A DNA stretch of 40,318 nt. It comes from Martinezella calliandrae. GTDB lineage: Bacteria; Pseudomonadota; Alphaproteobacteria; Rhizobiales; Rhizobiaceae. Position numbers and translations under genes: made by a program. Shown here piece by piece: positions 30,332 through 37,705 of this stretch; positions within the stretch are counted from its first letter, which is position 1; each line of letters starts with the position of its first letter. Location of the stretch: positions 1 through 40,318 of the forward strand of contig NZ_JARFYN010000071.1 of NCBI RefSeq assembly GCF_030272695.1, read 5' to 3'. Under the pieces are notes generated by a model. The model was not told the origin of the DNA, ran no database searches, and saw nothing but the letters and a program-made list of their open reading frames with translations.

Positions 30332-30997
30332 ATGTTCATAGTTATCCAAGCTCATGAATATCATAAGTATGCGAATATCCTCGATCAGATGTTCCGCCTT
30401 CGGAAGACAATCTTTGCCGACACGCTCGGCTGGGACGTAACTGTCGTGGGACCTTATGAACGCGACAGCTACGATGCTCTCGGCCCTGCCTACCTTGTTT
30501 GGTGCGATGAGCGCCGAATGCGATTTTACGGCGGGGTACGGCTCATGCCGACGACTGGGCCGACGCTTCTCTATGATGTCTTCCGAGACACGTTTCCAGC
30601 CGCAACCGACCTGGTTGCTCCGGGAATATGGGAAGGCACGCGCATGTGTATCGACGAAGCTGCCATCGCGCGCGATTTCCCCGACGTCGATGCGGGCCGG
30701 GCGTTCAGCCTGTTGCTGCTCGCACTTTGCGAATGCGCACTCGACCATGGCATCCACACCATGATTTCCAACTACGAACCCTATCTCAAGCGTGTGTACA
30801 AGCGCGCTGGTGCTGAAGTCGAGGAACTTGGTCGCTGCGACGGATATGGGAGATTTCCCGTCTGCTGTGGCGCATTCGAGGTCTCGCACCGAGTTCTCCG
30901 GAACATGCGGCTGATGCTTAACGTGTCGGCTCCGCTTTACGCCCGCCCCAAACCCGAACGATCTGTCGCGACCCGCCTGTTGGAGCTCGCGGCATGA
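30332..30997 (+). CDS. cinI: N-acyl-homoserine lactone synthase CinI
   Basis: The start at 30332 follows TGGAGG and gives 221 residues (MFIVIQAHEYHKYANILDQM). Conserved LuxI residues are visible: Arg in MFRLRKTIFADTLGW, Phe and Trp there, Asp in YERDSYDALGPAYLV, Arg in FYGGVRLMPTTGPTLL, and Glu/Arg in GIWEGTRMCIDE. The match in style and length to rhizobial CinI implies synthesis of a long-chain 3-hydroxy AHL (3-OH-C14:1 in R. leguminosarum), although chain length cannot be read directly. The operon continues to cinS after 37 nt. This is the top of the Cin-Rai/Rhi quorum cascade in rhizobia. Confidence 0.93.
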   Translation: MFIVIQAHEYHKYANILDQMFRLRKTIFADTLGWDVTVVGPYERDSYDALGPAYLVWCDERRMRFYGGVRLMPTTGPTLLYDVFRDTFPAATDLVAPGIWEGTRMCIDEAAIARDFPDVDAGRAFSLLLLALCECALDHGIHTMISNYEPYLKRVYKRAGAEVEELGRCDGYGRFPVCCGAFEVSHRVLRNMRLMLNVSAPLYARPKPERSVATRLLELAA

Positions 30998-31034
30998 AAA
31001 ACCCGATCCTCGTCTCTGGAAATAGGAGGCGCGC

Positions 31035-31298
31035 ATGCCCCAAGACGATACGCTGAGAGCGCGTGAATTTGCCCGAATGTTCCGGCTGATTTTCGCAGCA
31101 AAAGAAAGAGCCGAAGCGCTACAGCTTCGTAACCTTGTCCACTTGACGAACATGGCGCTGCTGCAGGTGGCACTGGACTGGGAAGGCCTGGATCCAGACC
31201 GTGACCCCGATATCGACCTCGGAGGGCTTGTTCGTGAGAAAGAGCGGATCGCGATGCAAAACGGCCGAGAGAACCTGCTGGTTCTCCGTCACAGCTAG
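31035..31298 (+). CDS. cinS: CinS-like small regulator downstream of cinI
   Basis: AGGAGG sits 6 nt before the ATG of this 87-residue protein (MPQDDTLRAREFARMFRLIF, then AAKERAEALQLRNLVHLTNM). It is mainly helical, without signal peptide, Cys or membrane segment. In R. leguminosarum a small gene cotranscribed with cinI encodes CinS, which relieves repression by PraR and so links Cin quorum sensing to the rai and rhi systems. Position, direction and size agree, so the assignment rests mainly on synteny. A hairpin lies about 40 nt after the stop. Confidence 0.75.
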   Translation: MPQDDTLRAREFARMFRLIFAAKERAEALQLRNLVHLTNMALLQVALDWEGLDPDRDPDIDLGGLVREKERIAMQNGRENLLVLRHS

Positions 31299-31336
31299 AG
31301 TTTCTGACGCGGGCGTCTGGGCATAAATGTCGTTGG

Positions 31337-31354
31337 GTCGGCGCTCTCGCCGAC
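31337..31354 (+). terminator. Hairpin after cinS
   Basis: GTCGGCG (31337-31343) pairs with CGCCGAC (31348-31354) over a CTCT loop. It lies 38 nt after the cinS stop. No T tract follows, so termination is only likely from position. Confidence 0.35.
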
Positions 31355-31390
31355 TGGTCTCGGTCCGCCATTCACGTGGAAGCGCCAAAC

Positions 31391-31513
31391 TTAGCGAAAA
31401 TGCAAAAAAAACATTGTTGGTCCGACCAATGTCATCGCGAAGATGAACAGAGATATGCCAAGCTTCAATGCACGCATGCGGCGGGATTTCACGCCATCCC
31501 AGTCGTAGCCCAT
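31391..31513 (-). CDS. Small single-span membrane protein, 40 residues
   Basis: The frame MGYDWDGVKSRRMRALKLGI then SLFIFAMTLVGPTMFFLHFR and TAA is preceded by AGGGGGATATAGTG, a good ribosome-binding site. The charged Arg-rich segment followed by a 20-residue hydrophobic helix is typical of a single-pass inner-membrane microprotein. The coding strand contains a run of eight T near the end, which could shift the frame if miscounted. I do not recognise a family. It is convergent with cinS and upstream of the DUF1402 gene in the same direction, separated by 238 nt at its upstream end. Confidence 0.6.
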   Translation of the reverse strand: MGYDWDGVKSRRMRALKLGISLFIFAMTLVGPTMFFLHFR

Positions 31514-31751
31514 CACTATATCCCCCTTCTCTATATTTGCGCCGAACTATGTGGCGCATTAGGATTATCTTTTATGAGGGATGTGCGAAGCTTGCCGTTC
31601 TGCGGCGCATCTTCCTTATTGTGCGTTTTTCATGTCGAAACGTCCCGTTGACATACTGGCGGCGACAGAAGCAACGACCTGGATGATTTCAGCGGCAATG
31701 TTGCGGCTATTTATACATTATGCGCTTGGAGTTCGGCTATCCTTTGGGCGT

Positions 31752-32720
31752 TTACCGTTGCTCGAGCAATTCGCGCAGCTCCGGCAGCCGCGCATTGATC
31801 AGCCAGCCGTAATAATTCTCCTCGGGTAGTTTTTTGCCGCCGGAGGCATCTGCTGCCTGCCTCGAGGCGAGCGCGCGACGTCGCGGTTGGCCGAGATTAT
31901 AGAGCGTGGCGGTCAGGCCGGGATTGTCGCTGATGTCAAAACCCTGGGCACGATACGCGTCTATGGCATCCCTGATGATGGCGGCTATATAGATGACACT
32001 TCGTTCCGGATCCATGATGTCGCGATAGATCGCCTGCGGATCGTCGGACGATAATTTCGGCAGGCCGCTGGTAGCATGGACCAGATCGGTGACCTCGAGT
32101 GCCGTCAGCGGGCTGATCTGGCCGAGGCCAAATGTCTGTCCCGCATAGAAGGGCTGGAAGAAAGCCCGCTGGAACGTCATGTTGTCGTAGGCGACGCCGT
32201 CGATCACCTTGCCGCGAAAATTCCGGTCCCACGTTTCGTCGCGGCATTCCCAGAGTTCGGCGCTTCCGGCGAAAGCGTCACAATGGGCAAATTCCGGCTT
32301 TTTCTCGAAGGATTCGACACTCACATCCTTGTAGCTGAACTTGAAATCGGCCTGCGAATAGGTAAGCGCCTTGACGTAATAGGATTTCACCCGATTGACG
32401 ATCGTAATGTTGTAGGTGTGTTCGCCGACCAGGGCGCCAATGATGTGGATAGGATCGATCTGATAGGCTTGCGCGGCCTTCCTGATCGAAGCCATCAGGT
32501 CCTTGTCTTCGCGAAGCACCGAGACGATCTTCTGATATTTTTCCTCATAGGTCGTGTTGAATGCCTTAGCCCGCAAGGCCGATGTGTTGGGTATCGGAGG
32601 CTGAACGCTATTGCGGTTGCCGGGGGGCACATGCACGAGCTCATACCCGAAACAGGCGCTTGTCAAAGCAAGCACAACAAGGAGACTAAGTGCGGTGGTT
32701 CTCGGCAGGCTTGTACGCAT
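31752..32720 (-). CDS. DUF1402 family exported protein
   Basis: The start at 32720 (MRTSLPRTTALSLLVVLALT) is chosen because it gives a compact signal peptide; an upstream TTG is possible. LTSAC near the end of the signal could be a weak lipobox. The 322-residue protein continues with KYQKIVSVLREDKDLMASIR, then IDPIHIIGALVGEHTYNITI and FYAGQTFGLGQISPLTALEV. That Glu-containing helix and the GLGQISP phrase recall lytic-transglycosylase-like folds. The whole matches the DUF1402 family found in rhizobia, function not established. An envelope role is likely from export. It stands alone, with a gene-poor 280 nt upstream. Confidence 0.75.
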   Translation of the reverse strand: MRTSLPRTTALSLLVVLALTSACFGYELVHVPPGNRNSVQPPIPNTSALRAKAFNTTYEEKYQKIVSVLREDKDLMASIRKAAQAYQIDPIHIIGALVGEHTYNITIVNRVKSYYVKALTYSQADFKFSYKDVSVESFEKKPEFAHCDAFAGSAELWECRDETWDRNFRGKVIDGVAYDNMTFQRAFFQPFYAGQTFGLGQISPLTALEVTDLVHATSGLPKLSSDDPQAIYRDIMDPERSVIYIAAIIRDAIDAYRAQGFDISDNPGLTATLYNLGQPRRRALASRQAADASGGKKLPEENYYGWLINARLPELRELLEQR

Positions 32721-33004
32721 TCGCAAAATGACTTTCAAAAACGTTCCTCCGCCGGGGACGATCTTGATACCTGATCAGCTTGCGAAGACAAGGGCGGGCG
32801 CTGCTTGCGCTCCGCCAATCACAATAAACTTTCTTCAAAGCAGCTTGAGGCTGCAAAGGCGCATTGGTCCATACCAGACAATTGCGCATGAGGACTCCGT
32901 CAAGCATTTATAGCATAACGCTAAATTGATGGCGCTCGGGCGAGGTTGCTGAACGCGTCCGTTGTGTTAATCTATTGAGACATCCCTGTGCGGAGGGTCT
33001 CGAA

Positions 33005-33634
33005 ATGGCTATGGTGCGCGAACCGATCCTGCATCCTGTTCCGATCGAGGAACTTAGGCCTACCCAGATAACCGTCGGCATGCGCGAGGTTAAGGCCAAG
33101 CGAAAGGCGTGGCGAACGACAGCGGACGCCAAAGGCGAAAAAGCCGGCAACTTTCTAGGAAATCACATGATGCCAGCGGTTCGCGGGCCACGCGGCCGAT
33201 TTTATGTGATCGACCATCATCACCTGTCTTTGGCGCTCTATGAGGAAGGCGTGAAGGATGTTCTGGTGACGACCGTGGCCGACCTTTCAAAGCTTGATGG
33301 CGATTCCTTCTGGTTCGTAATGGATTGCCATGACTGGATGCATCCCTTCGATGAGGAAGGGAAACGACGCGGCTACGAAGACATTCCAAAGAGCATCAAG
33401 GATCTGGTCGACGATCCGTTCCGTTCGCTGGCGGGTGAATTGCGGCGTATCGGCGGCTACGCCAAGGATACAACACCGTTCAGCGAATTTCTCTGGGCGG
33501 ATTTCCTGCGTCGCCGCTTAAAGCGCAAAGATCTCGATCGGGATTTCGATGCTGCGCTGGAAAAATCGTTCGAGCTTGCCAAGAGCAAGGACGCTGATTA
33601 CCTGCCAGGCTGGTGTGGCCCGGTTGCCGAATAA
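33005..33634 (+). CDS. ParB/Srx-like N-terminal domain protein
   Basis: GGAGG lies 8 nt before the ATG at 33005, giving 209 residues. The first half resembles the ParB/sulfiredoxin nuclease-like fold: HPVPIEELRPTQITVGMREV, then PRGRFYVIDHHHLSLALYEE, where the usual D-G-H-H-R is D-H-H-H. The second half is helical (FSEFLWADFLRRRLKRKDLD), without a recognisable HTH. Such stand-alone ParB-like proteins are frequent in rhizobia and are not the chromosome-partition ParB; some related proteins are nucleases or kinase-like. There is no parA nearby. Function unknown. Confidence 0.75.
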   Translation: MAMVREPILHPVPIEELRPTQITVGMREVKAKRKAWRTTADAKGEKAGNFLGNHMMPAVRGPRGRFYVIDHHHLSLALYEEGVKDVLVTTVADLSKLDGDSFWFVMDCHDWMHPFDEEGKRRGYEDIPKSIKDLVDDPFRSLAGELRRIGGYAKDTTPFSEFLWADFLRRRLKRKDLDRDFDAALEKSFELAKSKDADYLPGWCGPVAE

Positions 33635-33657
33635 TGCTGCGGACCGGGCACGCATAA

Positions 33658-33876
33658 TTAGGCGCGGTGAAAGACCTCGTCCGTCAGAAGCAGAAGGAAA
33701 TTCTCGTCGTCCAACTTGTTGGCGACCTGGCCGTCTTCCGTCATGTAGTCGAAGACGGGGCCTGCGGGCCGATCCGCGAAGGCGAACTTAGGCCATTTCA
33801 GTTGTTCGATAATGACGATACGGCGCCCGGCGTCATTTTCGCACGCTATTCTTCGCGTCTCCTCGAAATAAGTCAT
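33658..33876 (-). CDS. Small hypothetical protein
   Basis: GAGG lies 7 nt before the ATG of this 72-residue protein (MTYFEETRRIACENDAGRRI, then VIIEQLKWPKFAFADRPAGP and a hydrophobic tail DENFLLLLTDEVFHRA). The alternating pattern suggests a small beta-rich domain ending in a helix. There is no signal peptide. I do not recognise a family. It is convergent with the ParB-like gene, with 23 nt between the stops. Confidence 0.55.
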   Translation of the reverse strand: MTYFEETRRIACENDAGRRIVIIEQLKWPKFAFADRPAGPVFDYMTEDGQVANKLDDENFLLLLTDEVFHRA

Positions 33877-34079
33877 GGCGACACCTCAGCATAGTTCAGA
33901 GCCAAAGCTTAGGTCGCGCAAATTGCGAGTCAAGTGTTATCGCGCGGCTTGGAAGCGGGAAATTGGATCGGCGGCCTCGATGAAAACCAGCGAGCTTTTC
34001 GAAAATCCGTCGCGAGCTACTGCCGTCGACCGGGTAGGTAAGATGACGTATAGAAGTTGTCATAAAAATATGCAATATA

Positions 34080-34153
34080 TCAACCGTCGGACGTGCCCGC
34101 GCCCGACAGCTGGACTATCATTTGCCCTATCCATCACCGGATAGGGCTTTTTT
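34080..34153 (+). ncRNA. Candidate small RNA ending in a strong terminator
   Basis: An intergenic stretch of 366 nt (33877-34242) ends in a perfect terminator on the + strand, although no + strand gene lies within about 440 nt upstream. A first hairpin, GTCGG (34086-34090) with CCGAC (34103-34107), precedes it. The AT-rich segment 34050-34082 could hold the promoter, although no clean -35/-10 pair is seen; TTGTCA at 34057-34062 is a possible -35. The 5' end given here is a guess. Confidence 0.45.
34124..34153 (+). terminator. Rho-independent terminator
   Basis: GCCCTATCC (34124-34132) pairs perfectly with GGATAGGGC (34139-34147) across a 6-nt loop and is followed by TTTTTT (34148-34153). On the opposite strand there is no T tract, so it serves a + strand transcript. 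The DUF1328 gene nearby is on the minus strand and points towards it. Confidence 0.85.
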
Positions 34154-34242
34154 ATAAGAATAGACCTTTTGTCCCCCGAGGCGGTGATCGGAAGTTCAAT
34201 GCTTCCTCGTCGCCGAGGACAAACGCGACTTCTTCCTTGCCT

Positions 34243-34407
34243 CTATGGCCGTCTCACCACCTGCATGACCAGCGAGATGACAAACAAAACCAAGAAAAGG
34301 AAGAATAGAAATTGGGCGATCGAAGCAGAGGCGCCCGCGATACCCCCAAATCCGAGAATACCGGCAATCAGCGCCACAACAAAAAACACCACAGCGTAGT
34401 AAAGCAT
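34243..34407 (-). CDS. DUF1328 family small membrane protein
   Basis: The start at 34407 (MLYYAVVFFVVALIAGILGF) follows AAAGGAG. The 54-residue protein has two hydrophobic helices separated by GGIAGASASIAQ and ends MQVVRRP. This is the compact signature of the DUF1328 (YtjA-like) inner-membrane family, widespread in Proteobacteria and often stress-induced. The molecular role is unknown. It is a single gene, with its own AT-rich upstream region. Confidence 0.88.
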   Translation of the reverse strand: MLYYAVVFFVVALIAGILGFGGIAGASASIAQFLFFLFLVLFVISLVMQVVRRP

Positions 34408-34549
34408 CGTGATCTCCTTTCGATTCATGTGGGAGATAACGGAGCTCAGCGATATTGGTTCCGAGATGTCACGCCTGCGCCGTAGCTGAGCTTTTGAGCC
34501 GGCTAGAACACTGCCTTTTCAAGCCGAACAAATGGATGTCGGCTGCAGG

Positions 34550-35131
34550 TTATCCAAATTCGACGCCACGTTGGAACGACCTATCGCCTTCATTGGGTTC
34601 GGGCGGCTCTGCCGCCTGAAGGTAGAATTTGACGGGCGCCGTCAGGACAAACCAAATACTGGCTCCGAACACAAAACACGCGCCCGTCGTGTCAGCCGAT
34701 CCCGCGAAGAATGGAAGGCTGGCGGACAGAAACAAGACGGTCATTCGCACTGACCATTCTGTCTCCCGTCTTGCGAATGCGGACGTCCTAAGCAACGCAT
34801 ATTCTCGGCGGCCATATGTATCGGTCTTTTTCTTCGAGAAAAGGAGCTTCCATGCGGAAGGAAGTCCCAGCATGATGAGGGCTGAAAGGCTGAGCATCAG
34901 CTCGGAGCCGTGCAGAAAATGTAAAGCGACAACCAACAGAAGCGAAAGGACAGCGAGATGCCAGGTCGGCTCGAGTCGCTCTGGAGGCTGCCCGGAAAAG
35001 ATATGCCAGGTTCGAAGCCAATTGGCTGCGCCATCGAGAAGCGGTTGATCGATGTAGCGATTTATCCATTCCATGCGTAAATAGTCCCATTGCCGGAAAA
35101 AGAAGGGAACACCACGCAATTCGGTCATCAT
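34550..35131 (-). CDS. Hypothetical multi-span membrane protein
   Basis: From the ATG at 35131 (MMTELRGVPFFFRQWDYLRM) the protein has 193 residues. GAGGTG about 10 nt upstream supports this start; a TTG at 35200 would add 23 residues without a ribosome-binding site. Hydrophobic segments are LAVLSLLLVVALHFLHGSEL, LSLSALIMLGLPSAWKLLF, MTVLFLSASLPFFAGSA and ACFVFGASIWFVLTAPVKFY, so four helices are likely. A basic loop (SKKKTDTYGRREYALLR) faces the cytoplasm. I do not recognise a family. It is divergent from the small gene at 35250. Confidence 0.55.
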   Translation of the reverse strand: MMTELRGVPFFFRQWDYLRMEWINRYIDQPLLDGAANWLRTWHIFSGQPPERLEPTWHLAVLSLLLVVALHFLHGSELMLSLSALIMLGLPSAWKLLFSKKKTDTYGRREYALLRTSAFARRETEWSVRMTVLFLSASLPFFAGSADTTGACFVFGASIWFVLTAPVKFYLQAAEPPEPNEGDRSFQRGVEFG

Positions 35132-35249
35132 CGTGGCGACACCTCGGGCAATCGTCGCATCCGAGCTTTGCCAGGCGTCAGCCAGCGTTCCGAACTTCAA
35201 GAACAGAATGCCGTTTATAGCTACCTCTCATCCACGAAGGAGTCGAACC

Positions 35250-35528
35250 TTGAACACCGCCAACCTCCAACTCGAAGGTCTCCTCACCGCAATCGCTTCA
35301 GTCAATGCCCTTCTTGTCGACAGCGGCATCGTTTCTCGTGGCGAGATGCAACAGGCATTGGAACGTGCACAGCACGGCGTTAACGGCGAAGCTCGCGGCC
35401 TTTCGGAAGCCAACCAAAAGGCGATGCTCTTCCCCATCCGCGTGTTGCTGCTTGCCAATGACGACGCAGGTCAAGGGATTTCCAGGACATTCGCCCAATA
35501 CGCGGAGGCGGTCGGCAAAGCATCCTGA
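35250..35528 (+). CDS. Small hypothetical protein, TTG start
   Basis: AAGGAG lies 7 nt before a TTG that opens a 92-residue frame (MNTANLQLEGLLTAIASVNA, then LLVDSGIVSRGEMQQALERA). The ribosome-binding site selects this start over longer in-frame options. The protein is helical and soluble, with the phrase AMLFPIRVLLLANDDAGQGI in the second half. Similar proteins occur in rhizobia as far as I recall, without a known function. Confidence 0.65.
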   Translation: MNTANLQLEGLLTAIASVNALLVDSGIVSRGEMQQALERAQHGVNGEARGLSEANQKAMLFPIRVLLLANDDAGQGISRTFAQYAEAVGKAS

Positions 35529-35633
35529 AGAACTCGCAATTTAAGGACATGGCCGAGGAGAACCGATAGTTAAGGCCGCTCCTGCGTCCCGGGCGCAGCC
35601 GTGCGTTGGTTCGGATCCTCAAGACTGGATCTT

Positions 35634-36101
35634 AGAGCCTGACCGAAAAAGATAGGGTAATCGGCTTCGAGCCCGTCTTCGACCCGGTGAAAGGAGCAGC
35701 GCTTCGAGTTGATGATAAACGTGGTCTGACGTCATCAGCCCCAAGCATCTGAAAGGAAGCACTGCCATGAAATACCACGCCGGTCTCGACGTTTCGGTAA
35801 AGGAGACGAGTGTGTGCATTGTCGATGAAAAAGGGAAAATCTGCCGGGAAAGAAAGGTGGTCAGCTACCCGGACGATCTCGTTTCATTTCTGAGCGATCC
35901 TCAATGGCATTTTGAAAGGGTTGGCCTTGAAGCCGGACCGCTATCCCAATGGCTGTATGAGGGACTGGCCAAGGCTGGATTGCCTGCTATCTCCGCCTGA
36001 TCGAACATGCCGAAGCCTGGATGCTCATCGCCCAGATCCGAATTCTCACCCGTAGGCTCGCAAGGTACTATGTTTATTGAACTCTTTTCGAGTCAGGCTC
36101 T
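35634..36101. mobile_element. Internally deleted IS110/IS1111-like element with inverted ends
   Basis: The left end AGAGCCTGACCGAAAAAG (35634-35651) and the complement of the right end (36084-36101, AGAGCCTGACTCGAAAAG) agree at 15 of 18 positions. Between them lies the N-terminal part of an IS110-family transposase gene and then unrelated or scrambled sequence. IS1111-group elements of the IS110 family have subterminal inverted repeats, which fits. At 468 bp the element is far shorter than a full copy (about 1.2-1.5 kb), so it cannot move by itself but could be a target for a transposase acting in trans. Confidence 0.55.
35767..36000 (+). pseudogene. IS110-family transposase, N-terminal fragment
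   Basis: GGAAG precedes the ATG of MKYHAGLDVSVKETSVCIVD followed by EKGKICRERKVVSYPDDLVS and RVGLEAGPLSQWLYEGLAKA. The Asp in AGLDVS and the Glu in LEAGP are the first residues of the DEDD catalytic set of IS110-type transposases (DEDD, RuvC-like fold). The frame breaks after GLAKAGLP and stops at codon 78 of about 340, so the central and C-terminal parts with the serine motif are missing. Confidence 0.82.
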
Positions 36102-36183
36102 TACCAGGAATCGGTCGGAGTGTTTGCCGACTATTCCCTCTGCGCATTAAACTGAGGGACGACGTCGTCACCGACTTCTCGCG

Positions 36184-36993
36184 CTACTTGAGTATGACGC
36201 CTTTAGCCGCAATACCGCGTCTCAGTCTGTCAATCATGTCGTGACGCGTCTCTGCCCATTCTCTCGTTTTTGCCCAGTATTCGATCATCAATACCGTTTT
36301 CTCCGCGGTGAGATCGTCTGAATAGACGCGCGGCGGCGGATCCTTGCGCACACGTTCGTCCGATTTGACGATCTCGAGGAGCGTCTGCGTTACCATGTCG
36401 ATATCGACATCATTGCCCACGGCGACCGACAGTTGCTGACGTCGGCTGGCCTGGCGGCTGTGATTTGTGATCGCTGTATTCCAGAGGGTGGAATTGGGAG
36501 CCATCAGGTACAGGCCATCGGCTGTCTTCATTTCGGTTGCGAACAAGCCTATTTCGACAATGGTTCCTTCGACGTTGATTGTCTGGATATGCTCCCCGAC
36601 ACGCAGGGGTCTCAGGACCAGAAGCATGATGCCGGCTGCAATGTTTTGGAGCGTGCCTTGCAAAGCCAGGCCAATTGCCAAGCCGGCGGCACCGAGAGCG
36701 GCAACGATCGATGCTGTTTGAATGCCGAATTGCGCCAGTACGGCAACAAAGACAAAGATGAGAATACTGTAGTGCAGGACGCTTTCGAAAAAGCGGGCAA
36801 GTGTCTCATCGATCCCATGTATTTTTGATAGGCCTTTATAGGCCCACCGGCTGACCACTCCGGATAGAATCCAGCCGGCGATGAGAAGAATAATCGCGCC
36901 CAGAATGGAAAAGCTATATTGTACAACCAGCGCCGCCGCTTGGCTGAAGGCGGCGCGCGCGGCAAGGATGAGGTTGACCGGTTGATTTTCCAT
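36184..36993 (-). CDS. Small-conductance mechanosensitive channel, MscS family
   Basis: From the ATG at 36993 (MENQPVNLILAARAAFSQAA) the protein has 269 residues, close to E. coli MscS. A first helix (VVQYSFSILGAIILLIAGWI), a second (SILIFVFVAVLAQFG) and the pore helix AALGAAGLAIGLALQGTLQN followed by IAAGIMLLVLRPLRVGEHIQ are typical. The C-terminal beta and alpha/beta vestibule domains follow. An ATG 4 codons earlier is also possible. It would open under membrane tension to release solutes on hypo-osmotic shock. It is a single gene. Confidence 0.9.
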   Translation of the reverse strand: MENQPVNLILAARAAFSQAAALVVQYSFSILGAIILLIAGWILSGVVSRWAYKGLSKIHGIDETLARFFESVLHYSILIFVFVAVLAQFGIQTASIVAALGAAGLAIGLALQGTLQNIAAGIMLLVLRPLRVGEHIQTINVEGTIVEIGLFATEMKTADGLYLMAPNSTLWNTAITNHSRQASRRQQLSVAVGNDVDIDMVTQTLLEIVKSDERVRKDPPPRVYSDDLTAEKTVLMIEYWAKTREWAETRHDMIDRLRRGIAAKGVILK

Positions 36994-37302
36994 CGGAAAA
37001 GCCATCCTTTCAGACAGTGGCGACTGCGATTTGGTCTGAAATAGTCCGCTGTATTCGTTTTCAATGAAGATGATGCAATTTTGCGTGGACAGAGCCTGGC
37101 AGCCCGACCGATATCGAGATGGCGATGGCATGCGATTGCGGGCCGGAGCGGCTGCGGCAGAGGCGATGAGCGCACCGATGGAAATCTCCGCCTCCAGCCA
37201 GGCAACGTTGTGCGATAGCGCCGCCGCTTAAGGCGCGCTGTCGAACCGGCTTCCGCTTGAAGATAAAGAGATTTCGGCTGGCGGGCGGTGCTCAAGACGA
37301 AA

Positions 37303-37339
37303 AGAACTCGCAGCTTACTGGCGGTTAGCGGCGAGTTCT
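37303..37339. repeat. Inverted repeat with 9-bp arms
   Basis: AGAACTCGC (37303-37311) and GCGAGTTCT (37331-37339) are perfect complements with a 19-nt loop. CTTCATT follows on the + strand, a weak T-rich tail. It may be an old terminator. Confidence 0.4.
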
Positions 37340-37564
37340 CTTCATTCAGTCCGCCGCAAAGCAGTCATCTGTCCGCCTTGTAGCTGCGCGAAATTCTTCG
37401 ACTCAGCACCGCCCCGAATTCCATTAGAAAATTGCCACATGCCAAGGCGCTGCAATAGTCGCCAATATGTATTAGCGCTTTCGACAAAACGGGCGTTTCA
37501 ACGGATTATCCAGTCGAGCTATCAAGCAAAATATTTCAATGGCGGAGCGGCTCTTTGATCCTTC

Positions 37565-37598
37565 GCCCATCGGGCGGAATGTTGTCCGCTCGATGGGC
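37565..37598. repeat. Strong hairpin, 14-bp arms with one mismatch
   Basis: GCCCATCGGGCGGA (37565-37578) and TCCGCTCGATGGGC (37585-37598) pair at 13 of 14 positions over a 6-nt loop (ATGTTG). No T tract follows on either strand. It is not explained by any gene nearby. Confidence 0.55.
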
Positions 37599-37635
37599 AC
37601 GCCAGCATCGACAAAATCCGATGTGGTTCGCTTAA

Positions 37636-37653
37636 ATAGAACATATGTTCTAT
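37636..37653. promoter_or_regulatory. Perfect 18-bp palindrome, operator-like
   Basis: ATAGAACATATGTTCTAT is a perfect palindrome 52 nt before the start of the monooxygenase pseudogene and lies in an AT-rich promoter-like segment. It looks like a dimeric repressor site. The core GAACATATGTTC resembles LexA boxes of Gram-positive bacteria, but rhizobial LexA uses GTTC-N7-GTTC, so a TetR/MarR-type regulator is more likely. No regulator gene is adjacent. Confidence 0.5.
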
Positions 37654-37705
37654 AGATTATAGAATTTGCTGCCAGCCTTTCCTCGCAGCTATCGAGGAGA
37701 GAACG

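Larger units (their letters stand above)
37132..37705. other. 574-nt stretch without a gene
   Basis: No intact gene is seen. The stretch contains three inverted repeats listed separately (37303-37339, 37565-37598 and 37636-37653) and an AT-rich segment 37620-37680 that probably held the promoter of the monooxygenase pseudogene. Confidence 0.5.

Noticed and set aside
31581..31829. A + strand 82-codon frame containing MSKRPVDILAATEATTWMIS
   Set aside because: It overlaps the end of the DUF1402 gene on the opposite strand and lacks a convincing start signal.
33005..33634. Plasmid partition ParB
   Set aside because: The protein has only a ParB/Srx-like N-terminal fold, no HTH and no parA or repC nearby, so it is not evidence of a replication or partition locus.
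37636..37653. LexA (SOS) box reading of the palindrome GAACATATGTTC
   Set aside because: It fits the Gram-positive LexA box, while alphaproteobacterial LexA sites are direct repeats GTTC-N7-GTTC. No DNA-repair gene follows.
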